Shown: positions 1 through 13,081, counted from the stretch's first letter. The stretch: 64,000 nt of DNA from Chytridium lagenaria (GCA_025449115.1 JAHLKC010000036.1:228506-292505), one strand, 5' to 3'. The notes: generated from the sequence alone by a model not told the origin. Numbers and translations: made by a program.

Positions 1-2
1 AA

Positions 3-698
3 ACCACATACGACAAGCTCGTGAAGACGCTGTTGAAAAAAACCAACGTGGATCGTTCTGGCGCAACCAATGCCGAAGGTATCAAGCAAATTGTAAGTAA
101 TATATTATATGGTATTAAAGCACTTCTAACAAAATGTAGCAAGCTCGGTTGATGGAAATGCACAAGGAAAACTATGCCGGAACGGTTTTTTTTGCGTTAA
201 AGAAATATTGTACTAATATAATTAGACGCATGCATGGTTTCAATTGGCGGCTACAATTGCTAGCAAACCAAAAGACGAGCAAGAGGGTCTTATCTTGTGT
301 CCCTCGCAACTTGACGACATTAAGAGATTTCAAAGGCCCGCCGACAACTTTGAGGCGGCCCATCGGCATTTTGAAGTGGCGACTAAAGTAGCTCTAAATG
401 AAACGCGTTCAGGGAGGAGGTTGCTGGGGCGGTATTCCGACAAACTTAACCATCTGAAGGGAGCTTTAAAGCGCAAGATTATCAGGTACACAACTTTAAC
501 ATTACAACATATTGACGTCTAAGCTGGGTTGACGAGGCGTTTGAACCGCTGTTTAATGAAATAGTTCAAGATGATCACGACATTCAGCAGCGTGACGAAG
601 TGATTCAAAATTTCTCGTCAATGTTTAATTGTATAGAATACGGAAGTAGCGCCTCTATTTTGGAACGGGTGGTGGACCAAGGTGATCTGGATCATTAA
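3..698 (+). CDS. 3' end of an unidentified multi-exon gene (partial)
   Basis: Four exons read through in one frame once three tiny introns are removed: exons about 3-92, 140-184, 226-485 and 524-698, ending at a TAA. The introns (93-139, 185-225, 486-523; 38-47 bp) have GT...AG ends, and the first two have branch-like CTAAC/ACTAATA motifs. The peptide is mixed helical and charged, ending in LERVVDQGDLDH. The start lies left of the window. I do not recognise the family. The three small introns interrupting one continuous frame are the main evidence that it is real and host-type. Confidence 0.6.
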
Positions 699-868
699 GC
701 TCTTCCTTTATTCCCGTCTTTTTCTTTATTTGTTACGTTTTATATGGCTTTCATGTGTTTTTGTCCCTCCTATTCTTTCTTATCATCAATGTCAGTTTAC
801 TAGCTTCGCTTCCATCTCACTTTTAACATGTTGCCCGCCTCCTATTCATTCATATTAAAAAATAAATC

Positions 869-2293
869 TTAAGTGAAACTCTTTATCAATAACATCAATA
901 TATTTTGTTTTCCATTACTACAGTTCCCCTGAGGATCGCGTGAAAGAGTCGTTGGAGCGTCGTCATCGTGATCAGAAAAGTCATAACCTGATGCACATTG
1001 CCTAAATGCCACGTCGGGATCAAAACCCCACGGAAGGTAGCCGCAGCTTTCAAAAATACTCGAAAAATCATGACGGTATTGTAAGAAGGGTTCCATCGCG
1101 TCCAAAATCGTTGAAGAGGGATCAGCCTTCGTATTTTCAAGATATATTCGCTTCATCTTCGTTTTCAAGAGACCAAAGAAGATTTCGATTGGGTTGAAAA
1201 ATGGGCAGTATGCGGGTAAAAAGATGACGCGGATGCCCAGCGATAAAAGATAGTAGGTGATATTGGGATCCGTATGAATTCTTGCGCCATCCATTATCCA
1301 TACAGAATGAAGTCCTGGGTATTCAAATACCTATATTGGATACAAATAAGAAACAATCAATAAGATAAAATATATACCTTACGACTATTGAGAGCGAAAT
1401 CCCGACAGCAGTCTAGAAAAATGTGTCTGGTAAACGTTCCTTCTGTTGGGTATGATTCTAATACACCGTCAACTCCAATGAAACATAATAGAGATGTCCG
1501 AGCCTTCCGTATAAATTCTCCTCGGAAGAATAACTTCTCTCCCTGCACAAAAGTTTCAGATTATAGTGAAAAACGTTCCCTAACCTTGATGCCGAAGCCT
1601 TTCCGTCGTATCATGTCACGATTGTCGAAACCAACCTCATCAAGAAAAACTAGGTTGTGACTAATCCATGGAAGCTCGTTTAATTCATTCCAGAAGCGTA
1701 TAACGTCAAGCCTATTGACTTGAATGGCACGCCGTTCCAAAACCTTCCAGGTGTAGCCTTCGGAATGCAGGATTGATGAGAGGCACGACTTGCTGATGGA
1801 CTTTGCGAAATGTTCTTGAAAGGCATGTTGAGCCTCATCCAAGTACAAAATAGGATTTTTGTCGTAGAGCGCCGTAATCCACTCTCTCTCCCCAGCAGAG
1901 AACTTCCTGTATACAGTAACCCTCTTTCTATCTTGAACGTCTCCGTTTTTCTCAAAGTCATCGATCCAATTTGTGATGGTGGATGGACCTTTAATGCTGT
2001 AAGATTGAGATGTTTTTTACGAAATTACTTTTGAAGAAGAGCTTTGCCAGCCTCGTTTTCTTAACTCCAAGAAAAAAGTACATATAAATGCAGTATTCTT
2101 TCACTGCACGGGATGCGTGTTGATGGGTGACGGCATGCATTATTGTAGACATTTCTTTATTGACGGAGGATGTGGTAGCACAAAGGTTCTCCGCCAAATT
2201 CCAATTTTCAACAGGACTCGCAATAAAATGTCTATATATCTGTTGATACATCACCTCAATTTCTGAAATTATTAATTGTGTCACATGGGACAT
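869..2293 (-). CDS. Tc1/mariner-type DDE transposase with three spliceosomal introns
   Basis: Four exons on the minus strand (about 2293-2029, 1988-1575, 1538-1378, 1330-869) join into one open frame of about 433 codons. Introns are 36-47 bp. Order: N-terminal region; a helix-turn-helix about residues 78-100 (KTRLAKLFFKSPSTITNWI); a linker with GYTWKVLERRAIQ; then the catalytic domain. First Asp in VFLDEVGFDN, second Asp in IMDGARIH, and Glu in PFFNPIEIFFGLLK, which is the DDE_3 / IS630-Tc1 signature. It would cut and paste DNA at terminal inverted repeats, but I could not find convincing TIRs in the flanks (700-868, 2294-2500). Intact introns and no stops suggest a complete or domesticated gene. 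The exact acceptor of intron 2 is uncertain (two candidate AGs; one keeps frame). Confidence 0.75.
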
Positions 2294-2783
2294 TGCCTTG
2301 GGACAGCATTAATTAATTTTTGGGACATTGCGACAAGTCATTATACACAGCGAATCTTTCGAAAATGAAAACTTTGTGATTCCACTGAAATTCCACTGAA
2401 TTTCCTTTTAATTTCCTGGCAGAAATAAATGGGGCCCATTAATTAAGTTTTAGCCAATCAAAAATTTGAAAATAATAAAAATCGATTATTGGCTGCAATT
2501 TTTGGAAATCACCAGGAAATACGATGGTTTATCACAGGAAAGTACATGGAACCCGGTGGATAATTGTAGACGTTAAGGTTATCTTGTGTAATTAACGGGA
2601 AACCGCAGGGAAATGACCGGGTTTTCTGGGTGAAAATATAATGGATATTTTGGCCTTTAGGGGATATAATGATTTTTATTTTCGTAATAATAAATAAAAG
2701 GCTATAACATGAACATTTACTCGAACCATGTCCCTCCAACATCTTCGGTTAGCACGAGTATGGTCCCCTTACCTTCTTCATTG

Positions 2784-2856
2784 TTAATCTGTGCCTTGAA
2801 TGATAGATCTAAATGCATTAATCTGTGCCTTGAATGATAGATCTAAATGCATTAAT
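2784..2856. repeat. 34-bp tandem duplication
   Basis: Two exact head-to-tail copies of a 34-bp unit (2784-2817 and 2818-2851) containing GTGCCTTGAATGATAGATCT, followed by the first five bases of a third copy (TTAAT). Confidence 0.9.
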
Positions 2857-3181
2857 AAAATAAACATGGCGATAGCAAAAACCTTTTTAATGTCGAGTCT
2901 GTCGCAATGCTTGAGTTCACACATTTCCTCCAGCCAACTAAACATTTGTTAGATTCTTTGACATCAACTGGTAGGCTGGTCTAGGTTATATCTATATAGT
3001 TAGCTAGTTGTTGGCTTCTTCATACCTTTCTACTTTTCTTGAAACAATGCGTACGGTTTTGCTAGGATCGGATGCAGACTTGGTTTCAGAAGTAACGTCG
3101 CTATCTTTGAAGTTATAAGTTTGAGTGCATTCAATGAGGATACCGTCTGTAGTGAATAACGGCATGAGGGTTTGAACCCTC

Positions 3182-3213
3182 GGGGGGGGGGGGGGGGGGT
3201 GGGGGGGGAGGGG
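3182..3213. repeat. Poly-G tract
   Basis: Eighteen consecutive G (3182-3199), one T, eight G, one A and four G. It is a strong G-quadruplex candidate and a likely place for sequencing or assembly length error. Confidence 0.95.
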
Positions 3214-3950
3214 TGTATGGCAAAGTACACGAAGGTGAGTGATGTTGGAGGGATGGTCTAAGAGGGAACGACATATGCGGGTATGTGGGTGATGTTGGGG
3301 ATTAACTTAAGATTTTTTTTTTGCCTCGAGTGAACTTTAATTTTTTTAAAAATCTTCGACGAAAATATATTCATCATGTTATGCCCTGACAAAAAAGGTA
3401 AGGACAAGTAACACAAAAAATCCAACCAATCAGATAGATTCTACACGCTGTACAACACTGGAAAGCTCTGGGAAAGAGGCAGGAAATGGCGAGGGATCGT
3501 TTGGAGAAGTTCGCTGTGTATTTATATTTTGTGTATTACTTTAATATGAGAAATTTCTTGATTTAATTTCTACCTGTTGAATCCAGTAGTTGATATTGAG
3601 TTGATCCCCTATCCTCTATCACCACGCGCGTGGCCTGCGGCGTGATCTCCCCTTCACTCTTAGTTGGATGACAGTCGACCCCTCTCCCCCCTTACCACCT
3701 GGTGAAGCTGCAATCCGGCCGTTTGAGACGGAAGGCTGTGATGGAATCCCTCCTCATTCACAGTGTCCTTTAGTCAAGGCTTGGTCAGCTACATTCCACC
3801 TCTGGTGCTCTCCGACCCGATGATCAGGCGCTAACGGCAGGCAATGAGTGAGTTTACCTGTTCTAAGCTCTGAGAGGCAAACGAGAGCCCATGTTCCAAA
3901 AAGGTGCCATAGTAGGGTGGCATGGAGACTTATAGCCATCCCCAATTGCC

Positions 3951-4750
3951 AGGAGACAATCTGGTGCTGATACTGGTTTAGAAGCAAGGTTAGTCAATAT
4001 TAAAGATACTAAAACTGTTCCCATCTCTCCTTTTATTTAATAGAACTCACGGAAACTACCACACACTGTGAAGTTCTCTCTAGTGGCCTCCTCTGCTAAG
4101 GCTTGACATACAGAGGTAGAGAACAACCATTGTAGGTGACGATACTAACTCCCTGGATGTACTCTAGAGTCAAGAATATAGCCCTACTCATCTGTTAAGG
4201 GATGCAAGGATTTGGTGTGCTGTGGTTTGTGTTTCGTTCTGATCGTTAGTAGAAGGGGGGAAATGAAGGGAAATGCCTCATAACTAGGTCCAAAGTGACG
4301 AGGGGAAAGGGTCCTACGAGAAGGGATTCCATCCCGCTCCAAGGAATGTGTCAGGTCTCTGTTACTGCTCCTTATAACCGTTTTAACATGTTGTTTCTAT
4401 TGTCTCATCCATCCATGGGCTTCCTACGTGCCACTACTCCCACTCCAAACATCAGGATGGCATATGTCATCAACAAAAAAGCAACAGGCGTGGTTCTCCG
4501 ACCAGACCTTCGAAGAAATCATGCAAATAAGGCGTATTAACTTTCTACAAATGATAAAACAACACATAAAGGGGAATCAAATAACAACAACAGGCATCTC
4601 GAATTACATGGTAGCATGTCATAAGTTGGCATACCACGTCAACTGCTGATTGCAGGAGACGATCTGGTGCTGATATTGATTTAGATGCAAGGTAAGTTGA
4701 TAATGAAGATACTAAACACGTTCCCTTCTCCCTTAAATAAGCAGAATCTC
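3951..4750. repeat. Dispersed non-coding repeat, copy 1, with flanking direct repeats
   Basis: The core (about 4060-4650) is the reverse complement, with divergence, of 45.80-46.57 kb: matching blocks include CGAGAAGGGATTCCATCCCG (4317-4336), AGGGGAATCAAATAACAACA and the segment around TAAGGCTTGACATACAGAGG. The core is bracketed by a diverged direct repeat of about 95 bp (3951-4045 and 4656-4745), recognisable from CAGGAGACRATCTGGTGCTG and a following AAGATACTAAA block. No coding capacity was found. A non-autonomous element (SINE/MITE- or solo-LTR-like) is possible, but no class can be assigned. Confidence 0.6.
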
Positions 4751-4899
4751 GCGATCACTCACCCACACCATCGCCAAACAACAACAACATCACTTAGATT
4801 CAGGAGTACATCCTGTCCCTAGGTGCTCTGTGGACTTGCTCTGCTGGAGCAACTCCTTTACTCTTCTCCCCTACCCCTAGTCGAAGCTAGGTAGGGAGG

Positions 4900-6420
4900 G
4901 ATGGGTCAAGAGAAGATCACACCAGGGAAGATCCCGTCTCCAAGAAGGTCCCTGCCGCCTCTCTTCCCGACCCTCGTCGCTCTAATGTAGCCGGCACCTC
5001 CAGTGGTCGTCACCTCAGCCGAGACTTGTCTCCAATGGATGAGGATGAAGTCGTTCATCCCTCACCAGGGGGTAAACTAGCTCCTCGCATCAACAAGCTC
5101 AAGGCAGGCCTCGAACCTGGCACCTCTGAGCATCCAAAAAGCAAAGGAAAAGAACCCCTCCTCGAGCATGAGTATGACGAGGTCTTCCTCTGCCCTAAAG
5201 CGAATGATCCCTCTTCCTACAAGGAGCTTACTGGTGCTGCTCGCGATCACGCCATCCTCCAACGTCGCGAAGGTTGTCTCAGCCCCCGCACCTTGGTCAC
5301 CGTCCGTCCTAAGGCGTCTGCCGCCTCTCGTGATGCCCCACCATCTCCGTACCTTGATGACTCCTCGTCCTCTCGCCACCGATCCTCCAGCAAACCCCGC
5401 GAGAAAGACCCGGCAGCAATCGATATAACGTTGATGCCGTCCTCTCTCTCGTTGAGCGTTTGAAAAGCTTGGTATGGGGTTACCATCAGCGAGAGCAAAC
5501 TCAAAAGCAACTCAACTTACCGTAATGAGAAGCTTATTTCTTCACTGCCCTTGTCGACGATCGTCGTAAACACCTCTACAAAACCATTAGTGGGATTAGG
5601 GAGCTGCTTGTCGACTGTACCTCTGAGCTTCAATCGCTCCTTGGTACTCGCCAACCCACCATCCGACTGCTTGAGGACGAGGATGCCTACTCTGATGCCG
5701 CTCTCGTCTCCATCCGTCACGATTGGAACAGCGTTCTTCTAGAAAGTCAGCTTAAAGTGAAAGAGGCTCGTAAGAGGCAATTTACCTTGCAACGATCCCT
5801 CCTCCTCCTCCACCGCCTCCAGCGTTGATACCAGCAGTGGCCCCAGCTCCTCCTCGTCGCTCTAGCGTTGGGGTTCGCCTCCCTCCCAACCATCCCCTCA
5901 TACGTCGAGATGAGGGGTCTGTCATTGATGTCGATGGTGAGTCTCGCACCGACACCACCACCGCATCCGTTGGATCCGTCAGTGATGACGAAGACCATCC
6001 TGATCCTCGCCAGGTACCTTCCTGTCTCCTCTGTCCGACGCAAGGCTCCTGTTACCAGTCTTCTCGTCCTAGAGCTCACGGGTTAGATGATACTAGGCAC
6101 AAGAAGGTGGATGTTGACGGGATTACCCGAAGACTTACTCTTCTCCAGTACCGCCAGCGTCGTTCCGGACCCTCATCCTCGTCCCGTAGGCCTCTCTCCT
6201 TGACCAAGGAACCAATGCCTCTGCAGCTAACGTAAGGGATTCAGTTCAGGTTAATCAAACCTCAACTGAAGCACTTACCAACCCTTCTGCGACTGATGTC
6301 GCTCATGATGCTCTTGTCCCGGTGGCTCCCATCTCTTCTACGCCACGTGATGGAAGAGAGACTCAGCATTTTGGAACTAAGAGGTTCCACGTCCATGTAC
6401 ATTTCTTAAATTAGTGGCCA
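4900..6420 (+). pseudogene. Decayed low-complexity gag-like ORF
   Basis: A coding-looking trail switches frame several times. About 4900-5463 carries SPMDEDEVVHPSP and a Ser/Arg-rich region; 5430-5510 continues as VERLKSLVWGYHQREQTQKQ; about 5545-5790 carries ALVDDRRKHLYKTISGIREL and a Glu/Leu-rich helical stretch; 5830-6235 is Pro/Ser/Arg-rich with SVGSVSDDEDHPDP. Each switch can be explained by a one-base indel. There is no zinc knuckle, protease or polymerase nearby. The composition resembles the gag-like ORFs at 48 and 59 kb, so retroelement origin is plausible but unproven. Confidence 0.4.
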
Positions 6421-6853
6421 CAGAAGCTCAATTGCCCGCCACTAGATGTACTCCGTTGTTTGGCAAGTGTTTATAACGGGACCCTTTGGGTCTGTCATTG
6501 TGGCGTTCTCATATTTGGACATATGGTTCCTACTTAAGAGAAAGATTCATACGAAAAATAGAAAATAATTTTAACAAAGACCATCCTATTAATGCATAAT
6601 CACTAGCTTATCTTTGCAGCTTGCGCGTCACGCCTTCAAACTCCGTAATTGGCACTCCCAAAAATACAATTTCCGCCTAAATTAAGGAAATATATCTTCT
6701 AAATAAGGAGACTCCAATGGCAACAAGTTCTTCTACCTTAACACCTTTTTTTACTAATAGAATTTTTCACACCATTTGGCAAAGGCTTACACCAGATGTT
6801 TTGGCAGTGCACGTAAGTTTTTTTTTTTCATAATTTTTTGCTCCTTAGCAGCT
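6421..6853. other. Intergenic, nothing recognised
   Basis: AT-rich spacer between the decayed ORF and the 3' end of the first TmcB-like copy. No ORF, repeat or RNA gene could be supported. Confidence 0.5.
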
Positions 6854-9800
6854 TCATACAGCCATTTCAAATTCACGCTTTTTTAGATTGAGTGCCAGCG
6901 TCCATGGTGTTCTTTCTGCCCACTGCCTGAAACTTGCAACGCGTTGAAAGAACCTCAGGAGGAAGCATATACACAAGCGCGGCAGTTCGGCGAAGGTCAT
7001 CTCCAAGAGATCGTAAAAGAGGCGGATGAGAAATAGGTAGATACCGGCAAGCAAAACAATGTAGGTTATTGAAAAAACCTACAAAAAATACAAGATTTAA
7101 TTTGCGCGAAAGATGCCGAGACAACCTACCAGGTTAAAACTCGAAAAACCATGACATAATTTGGCGGATATTTGAAAGATAATAGGATGTTGCCTGATCA
7201 TAGGCAGGGTTGAGATACTCCCTATCCAAGAGCCTGAGCTTACCGAGGGATTCATCAATAGAGAAGAGAAAACTCGTCAAATTCCCTCCATTTGTTCGCG
7301 CTACAGTAATATTTTTCAAGGATGTTCGTCGCCTTCTTCCGAAACCAGTCACTAGCAGCGTGTATGCCCCTGGTCATGACGCCATTTTCAAAGTGGAGCA
7401 ATCAGCAGGGCTGTCTTCGACACAAGCGTTTTGCAATTCCAGTACAGCTAGGGGGTCGCCGTAACCATATCTCAGAACTCCATCAAGCTCACGTGCCTTA
7501 TCTCCAAAGAGAATAGAATCTTCCAAGGCATCGAGTTCTCTCAACATGTTATATACTTCTCCCACAAGATTGCTAGAGCGGAGCGGGACGGAAAGTTGAC
7601 TTTCAGGCTGTCCACGCGAGATTGATATGTTTCGAATAAGATCTACGAAAACTTCCCTGACAAAAAATGCTGACCCTCGAAGGAGAATTTCTCGCTGAGA
7701 GGACCAGTACACATCGCTTCCACATTGTCAACTCTTGAAGGTAGTTAAACGAAAGTCCGCCGACAACGAAGAAATGTGCCGCCGTGATACAAAAGATCAC
7801 AAAAGACTTGAGGAAAACCCGATGATGATCATTGGTGGCGCTGGAAAACCATCGCATCAAAGGGTTCTCGATGGATTTCCCAGTGGATTTCGACAAAAGA
7901 GAACCTTTTCTTGTCGATGTTCCTTTCATAATATCCTTCTCGCTCTCTGAAATGGATGCAAAAACCTTTTCTAGTGCGAGCTTATTAAAAAGCTCGCCCT
8001 CTGCCTCAACCTCGTCATTTTCCGACGAAATGACGCGTTCTAAAAACCAAAACATATTAATGATAGAAAATTAACAACGTGATGTAACTTACGCAAATGA
8101 GATTCGTAATGCCCCTCACAACCTCTTTTGGTATATCATAGAACATCCGTAAAAATTTCTCTCTATTATTTTCAATTCTCATGTAAAGAGGTTGAACAAT
8201 ACAGAGAAGAACGACCAAGCATGCAATCGGTCCTACACACGAATAGACAAGTAGTTCCATAGGCAAACTACGCCCAATACGATAGGCTATTGCTTTATCC
8301 TCCACAGAGCAAGCATTGACTACTCGAAGAACCTCATAGGGCTAGAGAAATAAAGAAGGACTAGTTACAAAAAAAATCGAGAGAGAAACAATTCATTATC
8401 TAAAGGCTTACAGCGTTTAAAAAGAACAAAAGCAGTTTCCGATGTAAACTCCCTATCATCAAGCCTAGCTTCCACTAAGAATCGCGCTGACGCCAAGGTG
8501 GAGGAAAGGGCTTCAAGCGGGGCAACGAAACGCGATAACGTTCCATCTGCTTTAAGTAGCCTCACAGAATTGATAGCACAATTTGCGACCACTCCGGCAG
8601 CCGACCTCACATCGAGCGATTCCGTGTCAATTATCGCCCTTACCGTCTGCTCTGACGAAAAACTCGAGGCGGTTGACCAAAACCATCCTGATGTCCTCAT
8701 GAGATCCAGGGACCTCACTGAGGTTGCAACTTGCACAAGCTTTTTGGGAAATGTCATTTTTGATACAAAATTTTTGCCAAGCGTCGTATTGGCACCGTCA
8801 TATAGCTTCCGAAACTCGACGCATTCAACAATCGCAATAATCGCAAGAAAGAATAGGCAAGCTAAAAAATGCATAGTTAAGACCTTGTAGACGACGATTA
8901 GATTTATCGTTCTTAATCGCGATAACTTGTTTCATGTAAGATTTTTGTCGACGCCCGACTATTATGAGACCCCTGACTATGGCGATCCCCATCATCATTC
9001 TTACTTCTTGAAGCAACGCTCTGAGTGTCAGTCTTTTCGTCCAATGCAAAGCGAGGTCTCTCCCCGGAAGCGTTCCTCGTCCTCTGCATACTGATAAGAG
9101 AAGCCACGTCTGACATGACGGCGGTCCGCCTCACATTAGAAAGGGCCGAAGTTCGTCCAGCCTCGGAACCATTCACTGAAAACTGGCGTCTAGGCGCGGT
9201 CATATTTGGAGTACCAAAGGGGTTTGTACCGGTGGAAGAAGCCACGTTTTCTTTGCTGTTATGTGCCGAAAAATTCATCGGTAGGTCAATAGAGCCATTT
9301 GAATCAAACTCTTCCCCAATATGCCTCTCTGTATTCGCAACCGAGAGAAGTGGCGCACGGGCGGTTAAACCGCTTCTTCCCTGGTCCTCCATGAAAGGAC
9401 ATCCTCCAGGGATGGGGCCGTCAACCATAGCATCTTTCCTGATAGTTTCATCCAGCTTCTCCGGTTTGAATTTAATCCTGCAGATGTAACAAGAAGCTCC
9501 GGTGACCTGCACATTGTCTCCGTGAAGAATGACATCGTAATTGATGCCGTCGGACATATGCTGAAGCTTCATACCGGTCTTGCTCAGGAATTGGGACGCC
9601 GTCTCAGATGTAATAGCAGGTATCCACTCAGTGATGGTTGGTCGCGTTTCAACCTCTTCGTAAGAACTCTCAAAGGGCTTTGCACCAAATAAGTTGCCTA
9701 TGTTTCTAGTAAAGTGAAGTATCTCGAGCTTTGTGTTCATGATAAGGAATCCCGAACTTTCACTCTCTGGCTGGGGTTTGATGATGCCGAGAAATGATTG

Positions 9801-12495
9801 CATACCCTTGGCATCTACCATGTGCTTGACACAAAGCGTGAGAGGAAATAAGTACCCTTGCTTTCCAAGCCCAAGAACTTGACGGGCACGGTCGACCACC
9901 TACGTAGATGAAGAAAAAGTGAGCTCACGGAGACAAACTAAACAAGGATTTACCTTCGCAAGCCCCGTCTCCAAATATCTTTTTAAAAACATGTCATGAG
10001 CCTCTGAGAACGGCGATGGAAGAAGCTTGTTTATGTTGTGTTGGATAAGTTCCTGGCGTCTATATCCAAACACTTTGATGGCCATGGCGTTCACGTTAAT
10101 AATCTATAAATTGAGAAACAAGGCACAAGTCAGGAATTCGTTTGGTACTAACTTTTAAATTTAGCAAAAACTTACGTGACCAAGATTATGATTCTCCCCA
10201 GAAATTGTTATAACTACATTGTCCTCGGAAAGAAGATCTAAGTTGGCCTTATCCATATTTAAACCAGCCTCCGTATCTCCACTGTCATCCATCATCTCAT
10301 TTTGCTCCTCCTCCAGCTCCTCTGCATGGTCAAGAAGGTCCTGTCCTTGCTTGGTGTCATTCATCACATTTATCAAAAAGTGGCCATAAAGCCGATACAC
10401 ATGCGGGGCCTCAGGTGACAGTTTGATAAGGGCCAGATAATGGGTCTGGGCAGAAGAAACGGCAGCAGCGATGGCAGCACCGTGTCCTTGAAGCCGTCGA
10501 AAGGATGGCTGCTTCTTGAGAAGCTCAGCCCAGAAATGAATGACAGCCAGAGTAGCTTTAGGACTCATACTTTCGCGCTTGCTACATCGACATTAAAAAA
10601 ACAGAAAGCAACCGTATTAAAAATAAACAACCACTCATCAAAAACAAAAACAGGAAAAGAAAAGAAACGAAGAGAAGAGAAAGAGCAGAACAAGCGGAAA
10701 GTTCGAAGGAAACAAAGCCTACCTGCATGTTCTGCTCAAAGGCAATGAAATCAATCACGTCTCCTCCTGAAAATTTCTCGTTTAGTAGCCTCTGCCTTCT
10801 AAAAATCATAAACGCTTCGTCTATCCTCGGATGCAAAAGCTCCGCCTTTGTGTATGTCGCCAAACACTGAGCTCGATTATTCAAATGAATCAGATAAAAC
10901 GCCCCCGCAAATAGTTAAGCATGCATGACTTTGGCATGTTCTTTGCAGCAATCACATAGATCTCGGCAAGCTCGTCCATCAACTTTATCTCTCTCTCAGC
11001 CGATCCACTAATTTGCTTCTGTCCACCAAAGCTGATTCCAGGCATAATACCTCCCCTACCAGCCTCAATATCACCTTGCACCATCCCCGTGGAGGTTTCA
11101 CGGTAGAGTAAGCCGGCATCAATTAACTTGAACCGTATGTAAAGCTCAAGGGTGAAAGGATCGGATATAGTGGCTACTACGGTCTTCTCAATTGACCTCC
11201 TCCTGATTTCAGTTAGGAACCCAGCCAAAAGAAAGGCGATTGGCGTGAGGGCAATGAAAATGATGCCAATATCCGAGTTAGGGCGAATAACCGTGAATAG
11301 GAACACATGCACGACCAGAAGAAATGAAGCATGAGGGCCGCGCGAAAAATAGCATATCGAAAATTGTAGTATGGGATGTACTAGATAATTACAAAGTTAG
11401 TTGGACAGAGAGTGTGCGAAAACAAAAAAAATATGGGGAACATTACCCAAATGAACCCAAATGCTAAACCGGATGACGTCAAGACACAAACGATGGTAAA
11501 TGCCCATATTGCAGTCACACGCTTGTTTGGATCAGTCTTGTCGTTACCGTAGACCTCAAATAACACGGTCAGGACAGTGAGCAGAGTGCGGACTGCCAAG
11601 TGGAGAATTTCCAATCGGGAATGAGGTCTACTCGCGATATCCTTCGCCTTGGCATCAGGCTCAAAGAAGGTTGCCTTGACGCAAAACGCGAGTCTGAGCA
11701 GAAGCACCGTTAATACGTAAAATAAAGTAAAATAAATAAGAAATAAATAAATAATCAAAAGGGCTTTTTCAATGCAGCTTACATAATGAACAAAGTATGA
11801 CGAATACTGTCGCTACACTTCTAAGAAGGTTGGCAGAATTCCAACACGACCCCATGTCATGACTCCCATCGCATTCATGACGGCTTGCGTGAAAAACCCG
11901 AGGAAAGGAATAAAGAGCACCTTGCAAACATCCAAGCGTAAATTCTTAGCAGCTTAAAAGTCCATATAAATCGAAAGCGGTTTTGGAGAAAAGGAGTAGC
12001 CGACCCAGAGAGCGTTAAGCAGAACAAATCCTAAAGACGAGAGGAGTATGTTGAACACGACTGGGTTGTTTTGAATCTGTCGTAATAATTTAGCATGGTC
12101 GACCTGTAAAAAGTCTTTTACCATCTTCTCCGGAGATATCCACCTGAGAATGATTTGGAGCCATGTTATTTCACTTTGCCACGGTGCGAGGAAAAGCACA
12201 ACGGAAACGCTAGATCTGGAGATGATCAATGCAGACTCTGTTGTTCTACATCAGTAAAGCACAGAAAAAAGGCCTCACCTAAGAAGTGCCAAGTTAGGTT
12301 ATGATCTGAATTCTTGTTGGTAACCTGTACAAAAACTTATGTAAGACCTGAGTGATCTCGAAACCCGAACCTAAATTCTACATACAAAGAGGACACAAAG
12401 AGACCATCCTTGACTCGCTTTAAAAAGTCGTCTAACGTAATATCATTGACTTCATCCGCCTCGCCTGAGGTGAGCAACACACCCTTGGAAGACAT
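6854..12495 (-). pseudogene. TmcB/TmcC-like PAS membrane protein, copy A (frame-disrupted)
   Basis: Most 3' of three tandem copies. ATG at 12495 (MSSKGVLLTSGEADE), followed by short exons, then hydrophobic segments (LFLAPWQSEITWLQ; FNILLSSLGFVLLNALWVGY), more membrane helices around 11.4-11.8 and 11.2-11.3 kb, a helical cytoplasmic region at 10.2-10.9 kb (HFWAELLKKQPSFRRLQGHG), a PAS domain (VVITISGENHNLGH - IINVNAMAIKVFGYRRQELI - HDMFLKRYLETGLAKV) at 9.9-10.25 kb, and C-terminal membrane segments to 6.86 kb. Compared with copies B and C it has the most one-base indels: several in the first membrane exon (11.83-12.2 kb) and at least two near the C terminus (6.9-7.1 kb). Either a pseudogene or a poorly polished copy. 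In characterised relatives the family is tied to membrane-linked signalling; no ligand can be inferred. Confidence 0.65.
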
Positions 12496-13081
12496 ACTGC
12501 CAGCCCGTGAGCTGGGAAATTATGGGAAATGAATGAACAGCAGAGCGATGGGGTAGAAATGTTGACGTGGCCTGCCTCTGTTCTCTGTTGAAAATCCATT
12601 TCCGGTGATTACCCCACAAGGCGGACGGCAATCGGCTCTAGAAGTTAAATGCCCATGTTAAAACATTTATTATCAATAATATAATATTCATTGATAAATT
12701 ATTTTATTATTTAATTTTTTCCTGTGACCTGGAAATCGGCTTAGGGTTTGTCTCCGATATTTTGATACAGAGAAATTTCAAAGTACTCCCATGATTGTGC
12801 TGCTTTCAACGAAAACTATAAATACCAGGTCTAAATTTATTATTTAAATAGCATACCAAAATTGTGCGTTGGTGAGATAAACAGAAATTAAACTGCTTTG
12901 AGGTAGGATTTTATGTCGTAATATTTCCCTATACAGGAGCGTCTTCCCAAGGTTTCTTTATTTGGCCCTGCGTTCAGTCAGTTTTTATAGTAATTTTGAT
13001 GTTTGATTTGTTTTTAATCTGCTTTAATTCCCTGTCATTATGGTAGGATTGCGTCGCCGCACCTTTTTGAATATGTAATAA
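12496..13081. other. Intergenic spacer between TmcB-like copies A and B
   Basis: AT-rich, with no supported ORF. By position it holds the promoter of copy A and the 3' untranslated region of copy B. No specific regulatory motif was recognised. Confidence 0.5.

Larger units (their letters stand above)
2294..3950. other. Non-coding DNA with simple repeats
   Basis: No gene is supported here. It is AT-rich near 2300-2500, has a 34-bp tandem duplication at 2784-2856 and a G homopolymer tract near 3182. The short open frames present lack codon structure or neighbours that would support them. Confidence 0.5.

Noticed and set aside
3160..3190. B-box-like GGTTCAAACCC on the minus strand
   Set aside because: Upstream on that strand is the poly-C/G tract, with no A box or tRNA fold.
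5077..6079. Minus-strand open frames opposite the decayed gag-like ORF
   Set aside because: Antisense shadows of a Ser/Pro/Arg-rich coding strand.
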